DNA from: Simplicispira sp. 125
GTDB taxonomy: Bacteria > Pseudomonadota > Gammaproteobacteria > Burkholderiales > Burkholderiaceae_C
Direction: 5' to 3'
Length of the DNA stretch: 64,000 bases
Assembly: GCF_003096555.1 (NCBI RefSeq)
Contig: NZ_QEKM01000001.1
Span: 1,612,001 to 1,676,000 of the forward strand
Shown here one piece after another: positions 9,580-19,768 of the stretch (position 1 is the stretch's first letter; each line of letters begins with the position of its first letter). The position numbers and the translations under genes are program-made. The notes under the pieces were generated by a model. That model did not search any database, was not told where the DNA came from, and worked only from the letters and a program-made list of their open reading frames with translations.

Positions 9580-10899
9580 TCAACGCGCCTGGAACGGACC
9601 CCAGTCCGGCTCGCGGATATCACCGCCCTGCCCCGCAAGACGGGCCTTGATCTTGCCGTCCAGCGTGGTGGTCATCAGAGACTCCCGCCCCTGGTGCTGC
9701 GTAGCGTAGACAATGAGGCGGCTATTGGGCGCGAAGCTGGGGCGTTCGTCTGCAGTGGTTTCGGTGATCGCGGTGGCGGTTCCTGTCCCTAGCTCCATCA
9801 CATGCAGCTTGAAGGCGCCCCCTAAACGTGAGATGTACGCAAGGAAACGACCGTCGGGACTCAGGCTGGGCGATATGTTGTAGCTGCCGCTGAACGTGAC
9901 CCTTTCTGCATTGCCGCCCGTACTGGCAACCTTGTAGATTTGGGGTGCGCCACCCCGGTCACTGACGAAATAAATGCTGCGTCCGTCCGGTGAAAAAGCC
10001 GGCTCTGTATCGATCCCGGTACTTTGCATGAGCCGACGCGGCTCACCGCCATTAGCGTCAATCGTGTAGAGCTGGGAATTACCATCCCGGCTCAATGTGA
10101 CAGCCAGGGTGCGCCCATCAGGCGACCAGGCTGGTGCGCTGTTGGAGCCACGGAAGTTGGCGACGAGGCGGCGGCGCCCGGTGGCTACATCGTGCACATA
10201 GACCACAGGCTTGCGCGATTCGAACGACACATAGGCAATCTGTCCACCCGATGGTGACCACGCTGGAGAAATGATGGACTCGGGGCTGGAGAGGGCTGAC
10301 TGGGCATTTTCACCATCGGCATCGGCCACCCATAGGCTGTAGCGCGGCCCCGCCTTGGTCACGTACGCAATGCGGGTCGAGAACACGCCCCGATCACCCG
10401 TTAGTTTTTCGTACACAAAATCAGCAATGCGGTGCGATACCAAGCGCAAATCACCCTGAACGACGATATAGCTTTGTCCGCCCAGATCCTGCCCGCGCAC
10501 CACATCCCATAGACGAAAGCGAACATCGAAACGCCCATCACCCAAACGGGTGATGCTGCCGGAGACCAGTGAGTCGGCGCTCTTCTGTCGCCACAAGGCC
10601 AGGTCCGGACGAGAGGTTTCATCCAGGCGCGCCCCGGCCGTGTCCACGCTGCGGAATTGGCCGCTGCGCTCCAAATCGGCCTGCACAATGCTGGCAATTT
10701 TCTGGGGTGACTGGGCCTCGTCCCGAAACGGGGCAATCGCGATGGGCAACTGCGTCATGCCAACGCCCGAAACTTCGACCCGGAACTGGGCCAGCGCCGG
10801 GGTGGCGGCCAACGAAGCCATGGATACCATAGCGAGGCGACGCGAGGGATGCGGCTGAGCCGAAGAAAGAGAAGAAAAGAGTGTTCGTACGTTGTTCAT
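9580..10899 (-). CDS. tolB: Tol-Pal system beta-propeller protein TolB
   Basis: Periplasmic protein of the Tol-Pal trans-envelope machine; its N-terminal domain contacts TolA/Pal and its C-terminal beta-propeller binds Pal. 439 residues with a long N-terminal signal region ending near PALAQ, then the D1 domain ([20 protein letters not shown]) and repeated propeller blades such as [40 protein letters not shown] and [20 protein letters not shown]. It heads the tolB-pal-cpoB run, but tolQRA do not precede it: the next gene is a divergent msbA. Confidence 0.95.
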   Translation of the reverse strand: MNNVRTLFSSLSSAQPHPSRRLAMVSMASLAATPALAQFRVEVSGVGMTQLPIAIAPFRDEAQSPQKIASIVQADLERSGQFRSVDTAGARLDETSRPDLALWRQKSADSLVSGSITRLGDGRFDVRFRLWDVVRGQDLGGQSYIVVQGDLRLVSHRIADFVYEKLTGDRGVFSTRIAYVTKAGPRYSLWVADADGENAQSALSSPESIISPAWSPSGGQIAYVSFESRKPVVYVHDVATGRRRLVANFRGSNSAPAWSPDGRTLAVTLSRDGNSQLYTIDANGGEPRRLMQSTGIDTEPAFSPDGRSIYFVSDRGGAPQIYKVASTGGNAERVTFSGSYNISPSLSPDGRFLAYISRLGGAFKLHVMELGTGTATAITETTADERPSFAPNSRLIVYATQHQGRESLMTTTLDGKIKARLAGQGGDIREPDWGPFQAR

Positions 10900-11016
10900 T
10901 CGCAGTCAGGAGCAACCGGACAAAAGCCGATTGTCAGCCCTGAATGTTACACACTGGGAAGTGCCCCCGTGTCACAAACTGTTGAGCATGGCCGTAAAAA
11001 GTAGAATCCCAGGCTC

Positions 11017-12810
11017 ATGCAAGCTCCAGATCACGGCGCGAATCCCGCCCCCGGCAACGCCCCCCCTCCCCCCTCCGAGCGACTGACAGTCCGGTTGTCC
11101 CGGCTTTCCGTTTACTTTGGCGGCCAGCGGCTTGGCTGGATCGCTGCCATCGTTGCCACCCTGGTGGGCGCCATCACCGAACCTCTGATTCCCGCATTGC
11201 TACAACCTTTGCTAGATCAGGGCTTCACCAAAGGAACCCTGCACCTCTGGATCGTTCCGGCGGCCATCATGGGTGTTTTTCTGGTGCGTGGTGTAGCCCA
11301 GTTTGTGGCGCAGTATGCGCTGGCCCGCATTGCCAATGAAGGCATGCTGGCACTGCGCGCAGCCCTGTTTGACCGCCTTCTGGCAGCGGAAATGGGTTTG
11401 TTCGCCCGGCAAAGTGCGAGCACGCTGTCAAATACGGTCGTCTATGAGGTGCAGACCGGCGCTACGCTGCTGGTGCAGGCCTTGCTGGGAATTTCGCGCG
11501 ACGGCTTTACCCTGGTGGCCTTGCTGGGTTACCTGCTCTACCTGAACTGGCAGCTCACACTGATCGTGGCCGTGGTCGTGCCCGGCGTGGCGTGGATCAT
11601 GAAGACGCTTTCGCGTCGGCTCTACCACCTCACCAAAAGCGGGCAGCAGGCCACGGATGAACTGGCTTACGTGGTCGAAGAAAACGTGCTCGCACACCGC
11701 ATGGTGCGCCTGCACGCAGCACAGCCCGGGCAAGCCCGGCGGTTCGACGCCCTGAGTCGACGTTTGCGCAGCCTGGCCATCAAGTCCACCATTGCCGCTT
11801 CTGCCATGACGCCCCTCACACAGCTGTTGGCAGCAGCAGCCCTGTCGACCGTCATTTGCGTGGCTTTGTGGCAAAGCCGCGCTGCCGGTACGACGCAGGA
11901 TGTGACCGTGGGCGGCTTTGTCGCATTCATCACAGCCATGTTGATGCTGATCGCACCGATCCGCCGCCTGGCCGATGTGGCCAGCCCCATCACCCGGGGC
12001 GTTGCTGCGCTGGAACGCGGCCTGCACCTGCTGGGAGACACACCGGCGGAGAGCGGTGGCAACTATGCGCCCAGCCAGGTGCGCGGTGTCATTGCGCTGC
12101 AGAACGTCAGTGTGGCCTTTGCTCCCGACCAAGCACCCGCGCTGGACCGCGTCACGCTGGAAGTCCAACCCGGTGAAATTGTGGCGCTGGTGGGCCCCTC
12201 GGGCGCGGGCAAAACCACCCTGGTCAATCTGCTGCCGCGCTTTGTGCAACCCAGCACGGGCCAGATTTTTCTGGATGGACATACACTGCAGGACTGGAAC
12301 CTCGCTGCTCTGCGGGCACAGTTCGCACTGGTCAGCCAGGACGTGGTCATGTTCAACGACACCATTGCCGCGAACGTCGCACTGGGACAGGCCATCGATA
12401 CGCAACGGGTACAAGAGTGCCTGCAGGCGGCCAATCTGGCTGAACATATCGCAGCACTGCCGCAAGGCATGCACACCATGGTCGGGCATAACGCCACCCA
12501 GTTGTCTGGTGGCCAGCGCCAGCGCCTGGCGATTGCACGGGCGCTTTATAAAAACGCCCCTATCCTGATCCTGGACGAAGCAACGTCCGCTCTGGACACC
12601 GAGTCCGAGCGTCTGGTGCAAGAGGCCTTGCAACGCCTCATGCAGGGGCGCACCACTTTGGTGATTGCACACCGGCTCTCCACCATCGAACATGCCAACC
12701 GCGTAGTGGTAATGGAGCGCGGGTGCATTGTCGAACAAGGCACCCATGCCGAACTCCTGGCACAAGACGGGCTGTATGCGCGACTCCAGGCGCGCCCCGC
12801 GCCAGCCTGA
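11017..12810 (+). CDS. msbA: Lipid A export ABC transporter, permease/ATPase
   Basis: Half-transporter that flips lipid A-core across the inner membrane as a homodimer. 597 residues: a short N-terminal tail, about six membrane segments through residue 330 or so, then an ATPase domain with Walker A GPSGAGKTTLVNLL, signature LSGGQRQRLAIARAL, Walker B ILILDEATSALDTESE and switch His in VIAHRLSTIEHA. The membrane domain (LALVSQDVVMFND follows in the NBD) matches MsbA/exporter style. It is divergent from tolB and its stop abuts, tail to tail, the stop of the ankyrin gene with no spacer. Confidence 0.9.
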   Translation: MQAPDHGANPAPGNAPPPPSERLTVRLSRLSVYFGGQRLGWIAAIVATLVGAITEPLIPALLQPLLDQGFTKGTLHLWIVPAAIMGVFLVRGVAQFVAQYALARIANEGMLALRAALFDRLLAAEMGLFARQSASTLSNTVVYEVQTGATLLVQALLGISRDGFTLVALLGYLLYLNWQLTLIVAVVVPGVAWIMKTLSRRLYHLTKSGQQATDELAYVVEENVLAHRMVRLHAAQPGQARRFDALSRRLRSLAIKSTIAASAMTPLTQLLAAAALSTVICVALWQSRAAGTTQDVTVGGFVAFITAMLMLIAPIRRLADVASPITRGVAALERGLHLLGDTPAESGGNYAPSQVRGVIALQNVSVAFAPDQAPALDRVTLEVQPGEIVALVGPSGAGKTTLVNLLPRFVQPSTGQIFLDGHTLQDWNLAALRAQFALVSQDVVMFNDTIAANVALGQAIDTQRVQECLQAANLAEHIAALPQGMHTMVGHNATQLSGGQRQRLAIARALYKNAPILILDEATSALDTESERLVQEALQRLMQGRTTLVIAHRLSTIEHANRVVVMERGCIVEQGTHAELLAQDGLYARLQARPAPA

Positions 12811-13479
12811 TTACCAGCGCCCCCGATTGGGTTGCCGTCGACGAATGGCCTGCGCAATCAGGTCCGCGATCTCCTTGCGACTGGCACGCAGCGCAAAATC
12901 TGCGGCGGTCAACCCCAGCTGGTTTTTAAGCGAAGGATCCGCCCCTTCTTTCAGCAGCAATTGCACCGACTCGCTTGTGCCGTAGTGCGCGGCCATCATC
13001 AACGGCGTAGTGCCGTTGGGCGATGCCGCATCGATAAAGGCGTGGTTTTCAAGGAGCAGAGCGATGATGGCCGCCTGCTGGGGCTGCGTCCCTGAGGCAG
13101 CGTAGTGCAAAGGCGTCCAGCCGGGCTTGTTGACATCGGCATCGCGCGCGATGAGCGCACGCACGGCCTCCAGATGGCCGCGCAGAGCCGCCATCATGAG
13201 GGGGCTTTCATCCTGCGCATTACGCACCTCGACCTGCAAATTGCGCGCCTGCATCAGGGCAGCGAAGGCCTTGAGCATATCGGCCTTCAGCGCCAGCATC
13301 AGCCCAGCCTGACCTCGGAGGTCGAGCGTATTGGGATCAAAACCTCGCTGCAATAGTGTCGTGATCGTGGTGGCGTCATCGCGCTGAATGGCGACAAAAA
13401 AATCCTCATACGACCCGGCCCGGGCAGGCATGCAACCCGCAGCACCCAGCAGCAAAAAATCGCGGCGCAGCATCTTCAT
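12811..13479 (-). CDS. Ankyrin-repeat protein, exported
   Basis: 222 residues starting [22 protein letters not shown], which has a twin-arginine-like RRDFLLLG signal and a Cys that could be a weak lipobox. The rest is a stack of about four to five ankyrin repeats, clearest as [60 protein letters not shown] and [20 protein letters not shown]. Ankyrin stacks bind other proteins; no partner can be deduced. Its ATG overlaps the stop of the upstream tatD gene by 4 bases, so the two are coupled. Confidence 0.85.
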   Translation of the reverse strand: MKMLRRDFLLLGAAGCMPARAGSYEDFFVAIQRDDATTITTLLQRGFDPNTLDLRGQAGLMLALKADMLKAFAALMQARNLQVEVRNAQDESPLMMAALRGHLEAVRALIARDADVNKPGWTPLHYAASGTQPQQAAIIALLLENHAFIDAASPNGTTPLMMAAHYGTSESVQLLLKEGADPSLKNQLGLTAADFALRASRKEIADLIAQAIRRRQPNRGRW

Positions 13480-14282
13480 GCCCGAACTCCCGAGAACAGC
13501 TGGTCAAAATTCTGGCTGGTGGCTTGCGCCACAGCGTCCACCTCCATGCCGCGGATGCTTGCAATCTGGCGCGCCACGTGGGGCACATAAGACGGATTGT
13601 TGACTTTCCCCCGGTACGGCACGGGTGCCAGATAGGGGCTATCCGTCTCAATCAGCATCCGGTCAAGGGGCACGAAAGCCGCCACATCGCGCAGATCCTG
13701 GGCGCTCTTGAAAGTGATGATGCCGGAGAAAGAAATGTAATACCCGAGATCGAGTGCAGCGCGCGCCACCTCGGCTGTCTCAGTAAAGCAGTGAAAAACG
13801 CCTCCTGCGCGGTTACGGGCTCCATCCTCGCCCTCCTCACGCAAAATGGCCAGCGTGTCGTGTGATGCGCTGCGGGTGTGGATCACCAAAGGTTTTTCGC
13901 ACTGACGGGCCGCGCGGATGTGGGTGCGAAAACGCTCGCGCTGCCATTCCAGGTCCGCAATGCTACGTCCGCCCTTGCGGTCTTCCATGCCGTAGTAGTC
14001 CAGCCCGGTCTCACCGATGGCCACCACCCTTGGCAAGGCGGCACGGTCGAGCAGATCCTGCACACTGGGCTCTGCCACACCTTCGTTATCAGGATGCACG
14101 CCCACGGAGCACCAGAAGTTGTCATAGCCCACAGCCAGGGCGTGTACATCGCCAAACTCTTCCATGGTCGTGCAAATGCACAAAGCGCGGTCAACCTGCG
14201 CCGCCTGCATCGCCTGGCGAATGACAGGCAACTGGCTTTGCAGTTCAGGAAAAGTGAGATGGCAGTGGGAATCGGTAAACAT
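13476..14282 (-). CDS. tatD: TatD-family metal-dependent DNase
   Basis: TIM-barrel metallohydrolase of the TatD/YcfH/YjjV family, active on DNA ends in characterised members. 268 residues with the metal ligands in TDSHCHLTF at the N-terminus, Glu in [11 protein letters not shown], His in [10 protein letters not shown] and GGVFHCFTE, and Asp in [18 protein letters not shown]. It overlaps the ankyrin gene by 4 bases. YcfH-type would fit as well; members are hard to separate by eye. Confidence 0.9.
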   Translation of the reverse strand: MFTDSHCHLTFPELQSQLPVIRQAMQAAQVDRALCICTTMEEFGDVHALAVGYDNFWCSVGVHPDNEGVAEPSVQDLLDRAALPRVVAIGETGLDYYGMEDRKGGRSIADLEWQRERFRTHIRAARQCEKPLVIHTRSASHDTLAILREEGEDGARNRAGGVFHCFTETAEVARAALDLGYYISFSGIITFKSAQDLRDVAAFVPLDRMLIETDSPYLAPVPYRGKVNNPSYVPHVARQIASIRGMEVDAVAQATSQNFDQLFSGVRA

Positions 14283-14365
14283 GTGGTGCAGCGCGCTCCT
14301 GGTTTTTACGTTCGGAGCACAAAAAAATAAAAAATTCTGGATTTTCCACGGTCAGCCGACCAGAT

Positions 14366-14635
14366 TCACGATGTGGCTCGGCCCCAATGCCAGCGAAGAA
14401 AGAACACGGCGACCACATCGGCAACGGCCATTGCCATCAGCGCAAGCCCAAAAAAGGGCCCAGTCCCTGCGTCAAGCCAGCTCGGTGGACGCAACCAGAA
14501 CCACAAACCCGCCCCACACAGGGCGACAGCACTCAAGCCCAAAGACAAATACACCAGCCGCTGGCCCCCCGCAAGCATGCGGGGGGCTTCTGTCTTGAGC
14601 AAGGCCTTCCGGGGCTCTCCGAAATCAACAGGCAA
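14366..14635 (-). CDS. Small hypothetical inner-membrane protein
   Basis: About 89 residues with two hydrophobic helices (QRLVYLSLGLSAVALCGAGL and FFGLALMAMAVADVVAVFFL), a short W-rich loop and a basic end HWGRATS. I do not recognise a family. The proposed start is a TTG at 14635 giving MPVDFGEPRKALL, because GGAGG lies about 6 bases upstream; an ATG at 14578 (MLAGGQRLVYL) would keep both helices. It sits between the isochorismatase-like gene and tatD on the same strand, so it may be in the same transcript. Codon use resembles its neighbours. Confidence 0.6.
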   Translation of the reverse strand: MPVDFGEPRKALLKTEAPRMLAGGQRLVYLSLGLSAVALCGAGLWFWLRPPSWLDAGTGPFFGLALMAMAVADVVAVFFLRWHWGRATS

Positions 14636-14665
14636 GGGACATCCTCCACGCAAGCGGCTGAAACC

Positions 14666-15268
14666 TCACTTGACCAAGGCCAGCATGTCCTTGAAGGCCG
14701 GATGCTCGCAACTGCGCAGCCATTCAAACGCCACCATCTCGGTGGTGACCAGTTCGGCGCCAGCACCAGCCAGGCGGTCATAAGCGGCATCACGGTTGCG
14801 CTCGGTGCGCGAGCTGCAGGCGTCTGTCACTACCCACACGTCAAATTCATCCTCGATCAAGTCCAGCGCGGTTTGCAGCAGGCATACATGGGCCTCACAC
14901 CCGGCAATGACGATGGTGCTGCGGTCCGGGCCGCTTTGCGCAGTTTTTTGCATGTGCTTGGGCAAACTGCGGGCGTTGCCGGCAGGGGGTTTGGCCGGTG
15001 GGCGCAGCCATTCACCCAGGCCTTCTTCCACAGCGCTGAAATGCATCTTGGGCAAAGTGTTGCGGCACAGGGCGCGCAGCGCCGCGTCATTGGCGCCCAA
15101 GCGCGAGGGGTTTTGCTCGGTGCCCCACACCGGCACTTCCAGCATTTGGGCAATCTGGGCCAGACGGCGGGCATTGCCCAGCGCGGCAGCCCCCTCGTGG
15201 ATGGCAGGCATCAGTCTTTCCTGGAAATCCACCAGTACGAGTTGGGATTCAGAGGCGTCAAGCAGCAT
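14666..15268 (-). CDS. Isochorismatase-family cysteine hydrolase
   Basis: 200-residue member of the isochorismatase/YcaC superfamily. The catalytic Asp is in QLVLVDFQERLMPAI, the nucleophile Cys in IVIAGCEAHVCLLQTALDLI, and the WGTEQNP segment follows the second strand as in YcaC-like proteins. A basic insertion (PPAKPPAGNARSLPKHMQK) between the third strand and the Cys strand is unusual. Substrates of this family include isochorismate, nicotinamide and amides; nothing here selects one. It heads the leftward run with the small membrane protein, tatD and the ankyrin gene. Confidence 0.87.
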   Translation of the reverse strand: MLLDASESQLVLVDFQERLMPAIHEGAAALGNARRLAQIAQMLEVPVWGTEQNPSRLGANDAALRALCRNTLPKMHFSAVEEGLGEWLRPPAKPPAGNARSLPKHMQKTAQSGPDRSTIVIAGCEAHVCLLQTALDLIEDEFDVWVVTDACSSRTERNRDAAYDRLAGAGAELVTTEMVAFEWLRSCEHPAFKDMLALVK

Positions 15269-15333
15269 GGCGGGGTCCTTCGGTCAAAACAATGCCGTGA
15301 TTGTCGCAGCGCCTGCGCGGTCTGCACCGCACT

Positions 15334-16248
15334 TCATGCCTTCAAATGCTGCAAGGCCTGGGCCAGCGCACCCGCCATCGCAATGGCGTTGGTGGGGTGG
15401 GCCACGCAGTCAGTGCTCCAGAACTGGCCGACGCCTGCCGCATGCAAGGCGTCGAGCGCAGCGGCGTCGATCAGCGCGTGCGTCACCGCCACATCCACCG
15501 AAGCCGCACCGGCTGCACGCAGCAGGCGCGTGGCCTGGGCCAGCGTGTGCCCGGTGCTGGCCATGTCGTCGACCAGCACCACGCAGCGGCCTTGCACACT
15601 CACCGGAGGCAGCGCAACGGTCACGCTGCGGTCGCCATGGCGCTCCTTGGTGCACACGGCGTAGTCAAAACCATGACGCTCTGCCGCCTGGGCCACCCAC
15701 TGGGCGGATTCACCATCGGGGCCCATGAGCATCGCACCAGGCCTTTGCTGCGCAATCCAGTCAGCCAACAGCAGCGCACCGCTGATGACCTGGGTCTGCG
15801 CAGCGGGCACGGCCTCCTCCAGAGTGGCCACGCGATGCAGGTGGGGATCCACGCTGACCACGGCATCGAACAGGCTCGCCAGAAAAGGGCCCACGATGCG
15901 CTGGCTGACGGCTTCGCCTGGATGGAATGCAATATCCTGGCGCATGTAGGCCAGGTACGGCGCTACCAGGGTGAGGTGGCGCACGCCCAGATCGCGGGCC
16001 GCACGGGCCGCCAGCAGCAGTTCAATGAGTTTCTCGTTCGGCTGGTGCAAGCTGCGCAACAAGACGGCACGTTCGGGCATGCGTCCAGCCACATCGACCG
16101 GCAGCGTCAGCCGCAGTTCGCCGTCAGGAAATCGGTGGCGCTGCACGGGCCACAGTGCCAAACCGGATGCCGTCGCCAGACGCTCGGCAGCACCCTGCTC
16201 GTCGTCAAAATACAGCAGGCAGCCCTTGGCCGGTTCGGACGCAATCAT
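15334..16248 (-). CDS. PRPP synthetase-like phosphoribosyltransferase-fold protein
   Basis: 304 residues resembling ribose-phosphate pyrophosphokinase but divergent. It has HRFPDGELRLTL in place of the usual FSDGE region, ELLLAARAARDLGVRHLTLV and APYLAYMRQDIAFHPGEAVS (the ATP-binding flexible region), DPHLHRVATLEEAVP, and the PRPP loop CVVLVDDMASTGHTLAQATR. The housekeeping form has DLHxxQIQGFF where this has DPHLHR, so this is a second-type enzyme. The ATG at 16248 follows the stop of the phosphorylase gene by 2 bases, strongly implying coupled function: the phosphorylase would yield or consume a ribose phosphate that this protein handles. Confidence 0.82.
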   Translation of the reverse strand: MIASEPAKGCLLYFDDEQGAAERLATASGLALWPVQRHRFPDGELRLTLPVDVAGRMPERAVLLRSLHQPNEKLIELLLAARAARDLGVRHLTLVAPYLAYMRQDIAFHPGEAVSQRIVGPFLASLFDAVVSVDPHLHRVATLEEAVPAAQTQVISGALLLADWIAQQRPGAMLMGPDGESAQWVAQAAERHGFDYAVCTKERHGDRSVTVALPPVSVQGRCVVLVDDMASTGHTLAQATRLLRAAGAASVDVAVTHALIDAAALDALHAAGVGQFWSTDCVAHPTNAIAMAGALAQALQHLKA

Positions 16249-16250
16249 GT

Positions 16251-17849
16251 TCAAAACTCCACGAAAACACGCGGTACATCGTCCGCAGTACCGATGTAGT
16301 AACCGCTGGTTTTAGAGCAAGCCTGGCGCGCAAACTCCAAGTCGGTCGGAAATCCGGCATGCACCCGGTACAGCGTTTGCCCTGCAATCACGGTGTCACC
16401 GAGCTTGCACAGTAAATCCACCCCTGCGCCCTGCACTTTGGGCGCGCCCGCCAGGCGGGCAATGCGCGCAATCTGCAGGTTATTGATGCCGGCCACCACT
16501 CCGCTATCGGGCGCCGAAACCTCGAACGTCAGCGCACCCAGCTGGGGATTGTTGTGGTCGAAATCTTTGCCTCCCTGGGCCGTGATGATGGCCTGCATGC
16601 GTGCCAGGGCACGGCCCGAGTCAAGAATATCGCGCGCGATTGCGTAGCCGTCGCCGCCGCGCACATCAGGGTCACATTCGATCAAGCGGCCTGCCAGGCG
16701 CAGGGCCTTTTGGCGCAGATCGTTGGGCGCCCGGGGGTCGTTTTCCAGCACGCGCATCACATCACGGGCTTCCAGCACGGGGCCGATACCGTTGCCAATG
16801 GGCTGGCGCCCATCGGTGATGACCACATCCAGCGACAGCCGCATACGCTGCGCCACATATTCAAACAAACGTCGTAAACGCTGCGCCTCGGGCATGGACC
16901 GCACCTTGGCCGTGGGACCAATGGGAATATCGAGCACCAGGTGGGTCGAGCCAGCAGCAATTTTTTTGGACAGGATGGATGCCACCATCTGCCCCGGAGA
17001 GTCAATGGACAGCGGGCGCTCGACCGAAATCAGCACATCGTCAGCCGGCGAGAGATGGGCGGTGCCACCCCAGGCCAGACAACCCCGTTGGTCGCGCACG
17101 ATGTCGCGCAGTTGTTCCAGGGGCAGCTCTACAGTGGCCAGCACCTCCATGGTGTCGGCCGTGCCAGCGGGAGACGTGATAGCGCGGGAGGAGGTTTTGG
17201 GGCACAGCATCCCATGGGCCGCCACGATAGGAACGATCAGCATCGAAGTGCGGTTGCCCGGTATGCCGCCAATGCAATGCTTGTCCACCACCAAAGGCTC
17301 ATGCCAGTCCAGCCTATGGCCCGTGGCGACCATGGCGTCGGACAGGAAAAAGACTTCTTCACGGTCCAGCTCGTCGCGGTTGCAGGCCACCACAAAGGCG
17401 GTGAGTTCGATCTTGGAATAGCGGTGGTCGGCAATGTCCCGAACGATGGCCAGGAAATCCCCGCGCTCCAGACGCTCGCCTGAGATTTTGCGAAAAAGCG
17501 CACCCATAGACTCGGGTGGCTCCGCCTGGGCCACCGCCACCATATGGCCGTTTTCCACTCCCAGCTGGGCAAAGGCGTCTTCCGACAGCCCGAGCTCGCG
17601 GCAGCCGACGATGGACAGATCGTCCACCACGTTCAGCGTGGCCAGAATTCGGCGCCCATTGGCGCGCACCTCGATCTTGGACAGCGCCTGAAAACCCTCA
17701 GCGCGGTACACGGCGCAGTCGCGGTGCAGGTAGGCAACGTTTTCACGCCAGGTGTCGATGGCGACACGGCGCAGAGCCAATTGGGAGATGAGAGCGCCAT
17801 GGTTGCCGTTTTGGGCAGCAGGTACTTCGGGGGCATTCTGTGCTTGCAT
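16251..17849 (-). CDS. Thymidine/AMP phosphorylase family protein
   Basis: 532 residues, longer than standard thymidine phosphorylase (about 440) and like the archaeal AMP phosphorylase / putative thymidine phosphorylase group, with an extra N-terminal domain of roughly 90 residues. Seen: [40 protein letters not shown] (the phosphate-binding loop), and the C-terminal [20 protein letters not shown] and [20 protein letters not shown] barrel-sandwich part. Characterised archaeal relatives split nucleoside 5'-monophosphates with phosphate to ribose-1,5-bisphosphate; thymidine phosphorylase activity is the alternative. It is coupled to the PRPP synthetase-like gene. Confidence 0.85.
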   Translation of the reverse strand: MQAQNAPEVPAAQNGNHGALISQLALRRVAIDTWRENVAYLHRDCAVYRAEGFQALSKIEVRANGRRILATLNVVDDLSIVGCRELGLSEDAFAQLGVENGHMVAVAQAEPPESMGALFRKISGERLERGDFLAIVRDIADHRYSKIELTAFVVACNRDELDREEVFFLSDAMVATGHRLDWHEPLVVDKHCIGGIPGNRTSMLIVPIVAAHGMLCPKTSSRAITSPAGTADTMEVLATVELPLEQLRDIVRDQRGCLAWGGTAHLSPADDVLISVERPLSIDSPGQMVASILSKKIAAGSTHLVLDIPIGPTAKVRSMPEAQRLRRLFEYVAQRMRLSLDVVITDGRQPIGNGIGPVLEARDVMRVLENDPRAPNDLRQKALRLAGRLIECDPDVRGGDGYAIARDILDSGRALARMQAIITAQGGKDFDHNNPQLGALTFEVSAPDSGVVAGINNLQIARIARLAGAPKVQGAGVDLLCKLGDTVIAGQTLYRVHAGFPTDLEFARQACSKTSGYYIGTADDVPRVFVEF

Positions 17850-17974
17850 ACTGCAAGGCTACACCGGAATCAGGGCCTCCCCTGCCCGGGAATCCCCCAC
17901 GCGACAGGCACCCGTTTGAGCCCGCACCGACATACCGGGCAAGTCGTTTTCCGATCGTGGTACCCTTGCGCCCC

Positions 17975-18559
17975 ATGTTTCGTTGGTTTTACATACTCAC
18001 GTTGCTGGCTTGCTCCAGCGCCCAGGCAGCACCAGGCGCAGCACCCACCGACGATATCGACAGCTTCCTGCACGACAAGGGTCTCCTCGCCCAATTGGCT
18101 GAAATGCGCCAAAGCGTCGCTGGGCAAGCCCATCAAGTCGTTGACCGGACGTCCGACCTCGTGGTCACGGCCATGGGTTTTCTGGGCGTCCCCTACCGCC
18201 GCGGGGGTAACAGCGCCGAGACGGGCTTTGACTGCAGCGGCTTTGTTCGTGCCATTTACCAGCAGACGGCAGGCATGCTGCTGCCGCGCCGCGCCGACCA
18301 GCAGGCCGCCTCGACCGAAAAAATCGACAAAAAAGAACTGCAACCGGGCGATCTGGTGTTTTTCAACACCATGCGCCGCGCGTTCAGCCATGTTGGCATT
18401 TATGTGGGCGACGGCAAGTTCATCCACTCACCACGCAGCGGCTCCGAAGTGCGGGTGGAAGACATGCACCAGTCCTACTGGCAGCGCCGATTTGATGGCG
18501 CCCGCCGTGTGATGCCGCTGGTAGCGACCGCCACGACCGCCCAGGCGGCACCACAGTAA
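17975..18559 (+). CDS. NlpC/P60 family cell-wall endopeptidase
   Basis: 194-residue exported cysteine peptidase predicted to cut D-Glu-mDAP type bonds in peptidoglycan. Start MFRWFYILTLLACSSAQAAPG at 17975 gives a signal peptide; longer in-frame starts lack one. The catalytic Cys is in GFDCSGFVRAIYQ, the His in FSHVGIYVGDGKFIHSP, after the usual GVPYRRGGN. The signal end ACSSAQA may also be read as a lipobox (LLAC), so it may be a lipoprotein. It is divergent from the phosphorylase operon. Confidence 0.9.
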   Translation: MFRWFYILTLLACSSAQAAPGAAPTDDIDSFLHDKGLLAQLAEMRQSVAGQAHQVVDRTSDLVVTAMGFLGVPYRRGGNSAETGFDCSGFVRAIYQQTAGMLLPRRADQQAASTEKIDKKELQPGDLVFFNTMRRAFSHVGIYVGDGKFIHSPRSGSEVRVEDMHQSYWQRRFDGARRVMPLVATATTAQAAPQ

Positions 18560-18579
18560 AACTCTTACCGCACATCCAC

Positions 18580-18951
18580 TCAGGGCCGGATCACGGTCAC
18601 TGTTTCGGTGCTGCGGATCGGACCACCCGTTTCATTGACAGGGCGCGCCTGCGGATCGTGCAGCATGGCTTTCGCCTGTGCCATGTCAGCCTGGTAGCGC
18701 GCACGGGCCTGCGCTTCGCACGACTTGCGTGCCTGCGCCTGCGCACGACACTCCTCCAGTCCCACCTTCAGCCCGCCACCGGCCTCGCGGATGGCGCTTT
18801 GGTAGCGCTGCTGCGGTGTGGCGTCAGGCACCTCCGTGCGCTCCAGCGCCGCAGCGTAGGGCTGTGTTTGGGCTACGGCAACGCTACCCAAGGCCACGGC
18901 GGGCAACAGCGCAGCACAAAGCGCGTATTGCGCCATCGATAGTTTCTTCAT
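18580..18951 (-). CDS. Hypothetical exported protein
   Basis: 123 residues: signal peptide MKKLSMAQYALCAALLPAVA to about VAVAQ, then a hydrophilic, Ala/Gln/Arg-rich region with two Cys (EECRAQAQARKSCEAQARAR) that could form a disulfide or a short helical hairpin, and a tail RSTETVTVIRP. I do not recognise a family. The start has GGAATCACC upstream, and it is convergent with the NlpC gene. Confidence 0.65.
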   Translation of the reverse strand: MKKLSMAQYALCAALLPAVALGSVAVAQTQPYAAALERTEVPDATPQQRYQSAIREAGGGLKVGLEECRAQAQARKSCEAQARARYQADMAQAKAMLHDPQARPVNETGGPIRSTETVTVIRP

Positions 18952-19102
18952 GGTGATTCCTTTTCAGAAGCGAGACGATCCCACAACGACAAACGTTCCA
19001 GGCGCCTTACCACTGCAGCATAAATGCGGCACCGGGCACAGAGAGTCAGGCAGCTGCGCGCTACGATGTCGGACAAGGCCCACGCTGACAACCACCCCGC
19101 CT

Positions 19103-19768
19103 ATGCCCACCACGCCGCTTTCCGCCCGCCCCGGCGCCGCCTTTGCACATGACCGGGCCTACCTGCGACAGCTGCTTTCGCAGCGCAACCAGTCCGAGGG
19201 GCGTGTCGCCGAGATCGACGCGGCGATTGAGCAGGCCTTTGTGCGCACGGTTTCCATGCTGGTGCTGGACATGTGCGGTTTCTCGCGCATCACGGCCTGC
19301 CACGGCATCATTCATTTCCTGGCCATGGTGCACCAGATGGAGCAAGCCGCCCGCCCCGCCATTGCTGGCAATGGCGGCGAAGTGGTCAAGCAGGAAGCCG
19401 ACAACCTGTTTGCCGTCTTCAGCCACCCGGAACAGGCGCTCGAAGCCGCACTGGACATTGGCCGCGCCCTGAACGCCATGAACGCCGTACAAACCCCTGA
19501 GGCCGCCCTGCATGTCAGCATAGGCATCGGCTACGGCCCGACCCTGGTGATTGCCGACAAGGATCTGTTCGGCCATGAGATGAACCATGCCTGCAAACTG
19601 GGCGAGGACATTGCAGATCCAGGTGAAATCTATCTCACGGAAAACGCCTGCCGCGCGCTGCCTGAGGGCCGCTACGTGTTCAGCGAAGTACCGTACACCG
19701 TTGGTGGCATCGTCCTGCCCTCTTTTCGGCTGGAAGGCTGCCTGTATGAACGTCCGCTTGCACGATGA
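19103..19768 (+). CDS. Class III adenylate/guanylate cyclase domain protein
   Basis: 221 residues. The nucleotidyl cyclase core has the first metal Asp in MLVLDMCGFSRI, Lys and second Asp in GGEVVKQEADNLFAVFSHPE, and GHEMNHACKLGEDIADPGEI in the position of the transition-state Asn/Arg helix. In that helix the usual Arg, four residues after the Asn, is Lys here (NHACK), so activity may be reduced or altered. There is no membrane segment or sensor domain; a coiled region precedes the core. The ATG at 19103 is preferred because earlier in-frame sequence is low-complexity. It overlaps the next gene by 4 bases. Confidence 0.8.
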   Translation: MPTTPLSARPGAAFAHDRAYLRQLLSQRNQSEGRVAEIDAAIEQAFVRTVSMLVLDMCGFSRITACHGIIHFLAMVHQMEQAARPAIAGNGGEVVKQEADNLFAVFSHPEQALEAALDIGRALNAMNAVQTPEAALHVSIGIGYGPTLVIADKDLFGHEMNHACKLGEDIADPGEIYLTENACRALPEGRYVFSEVPYTVGGIVLPSFRLEGCLYERPLAR

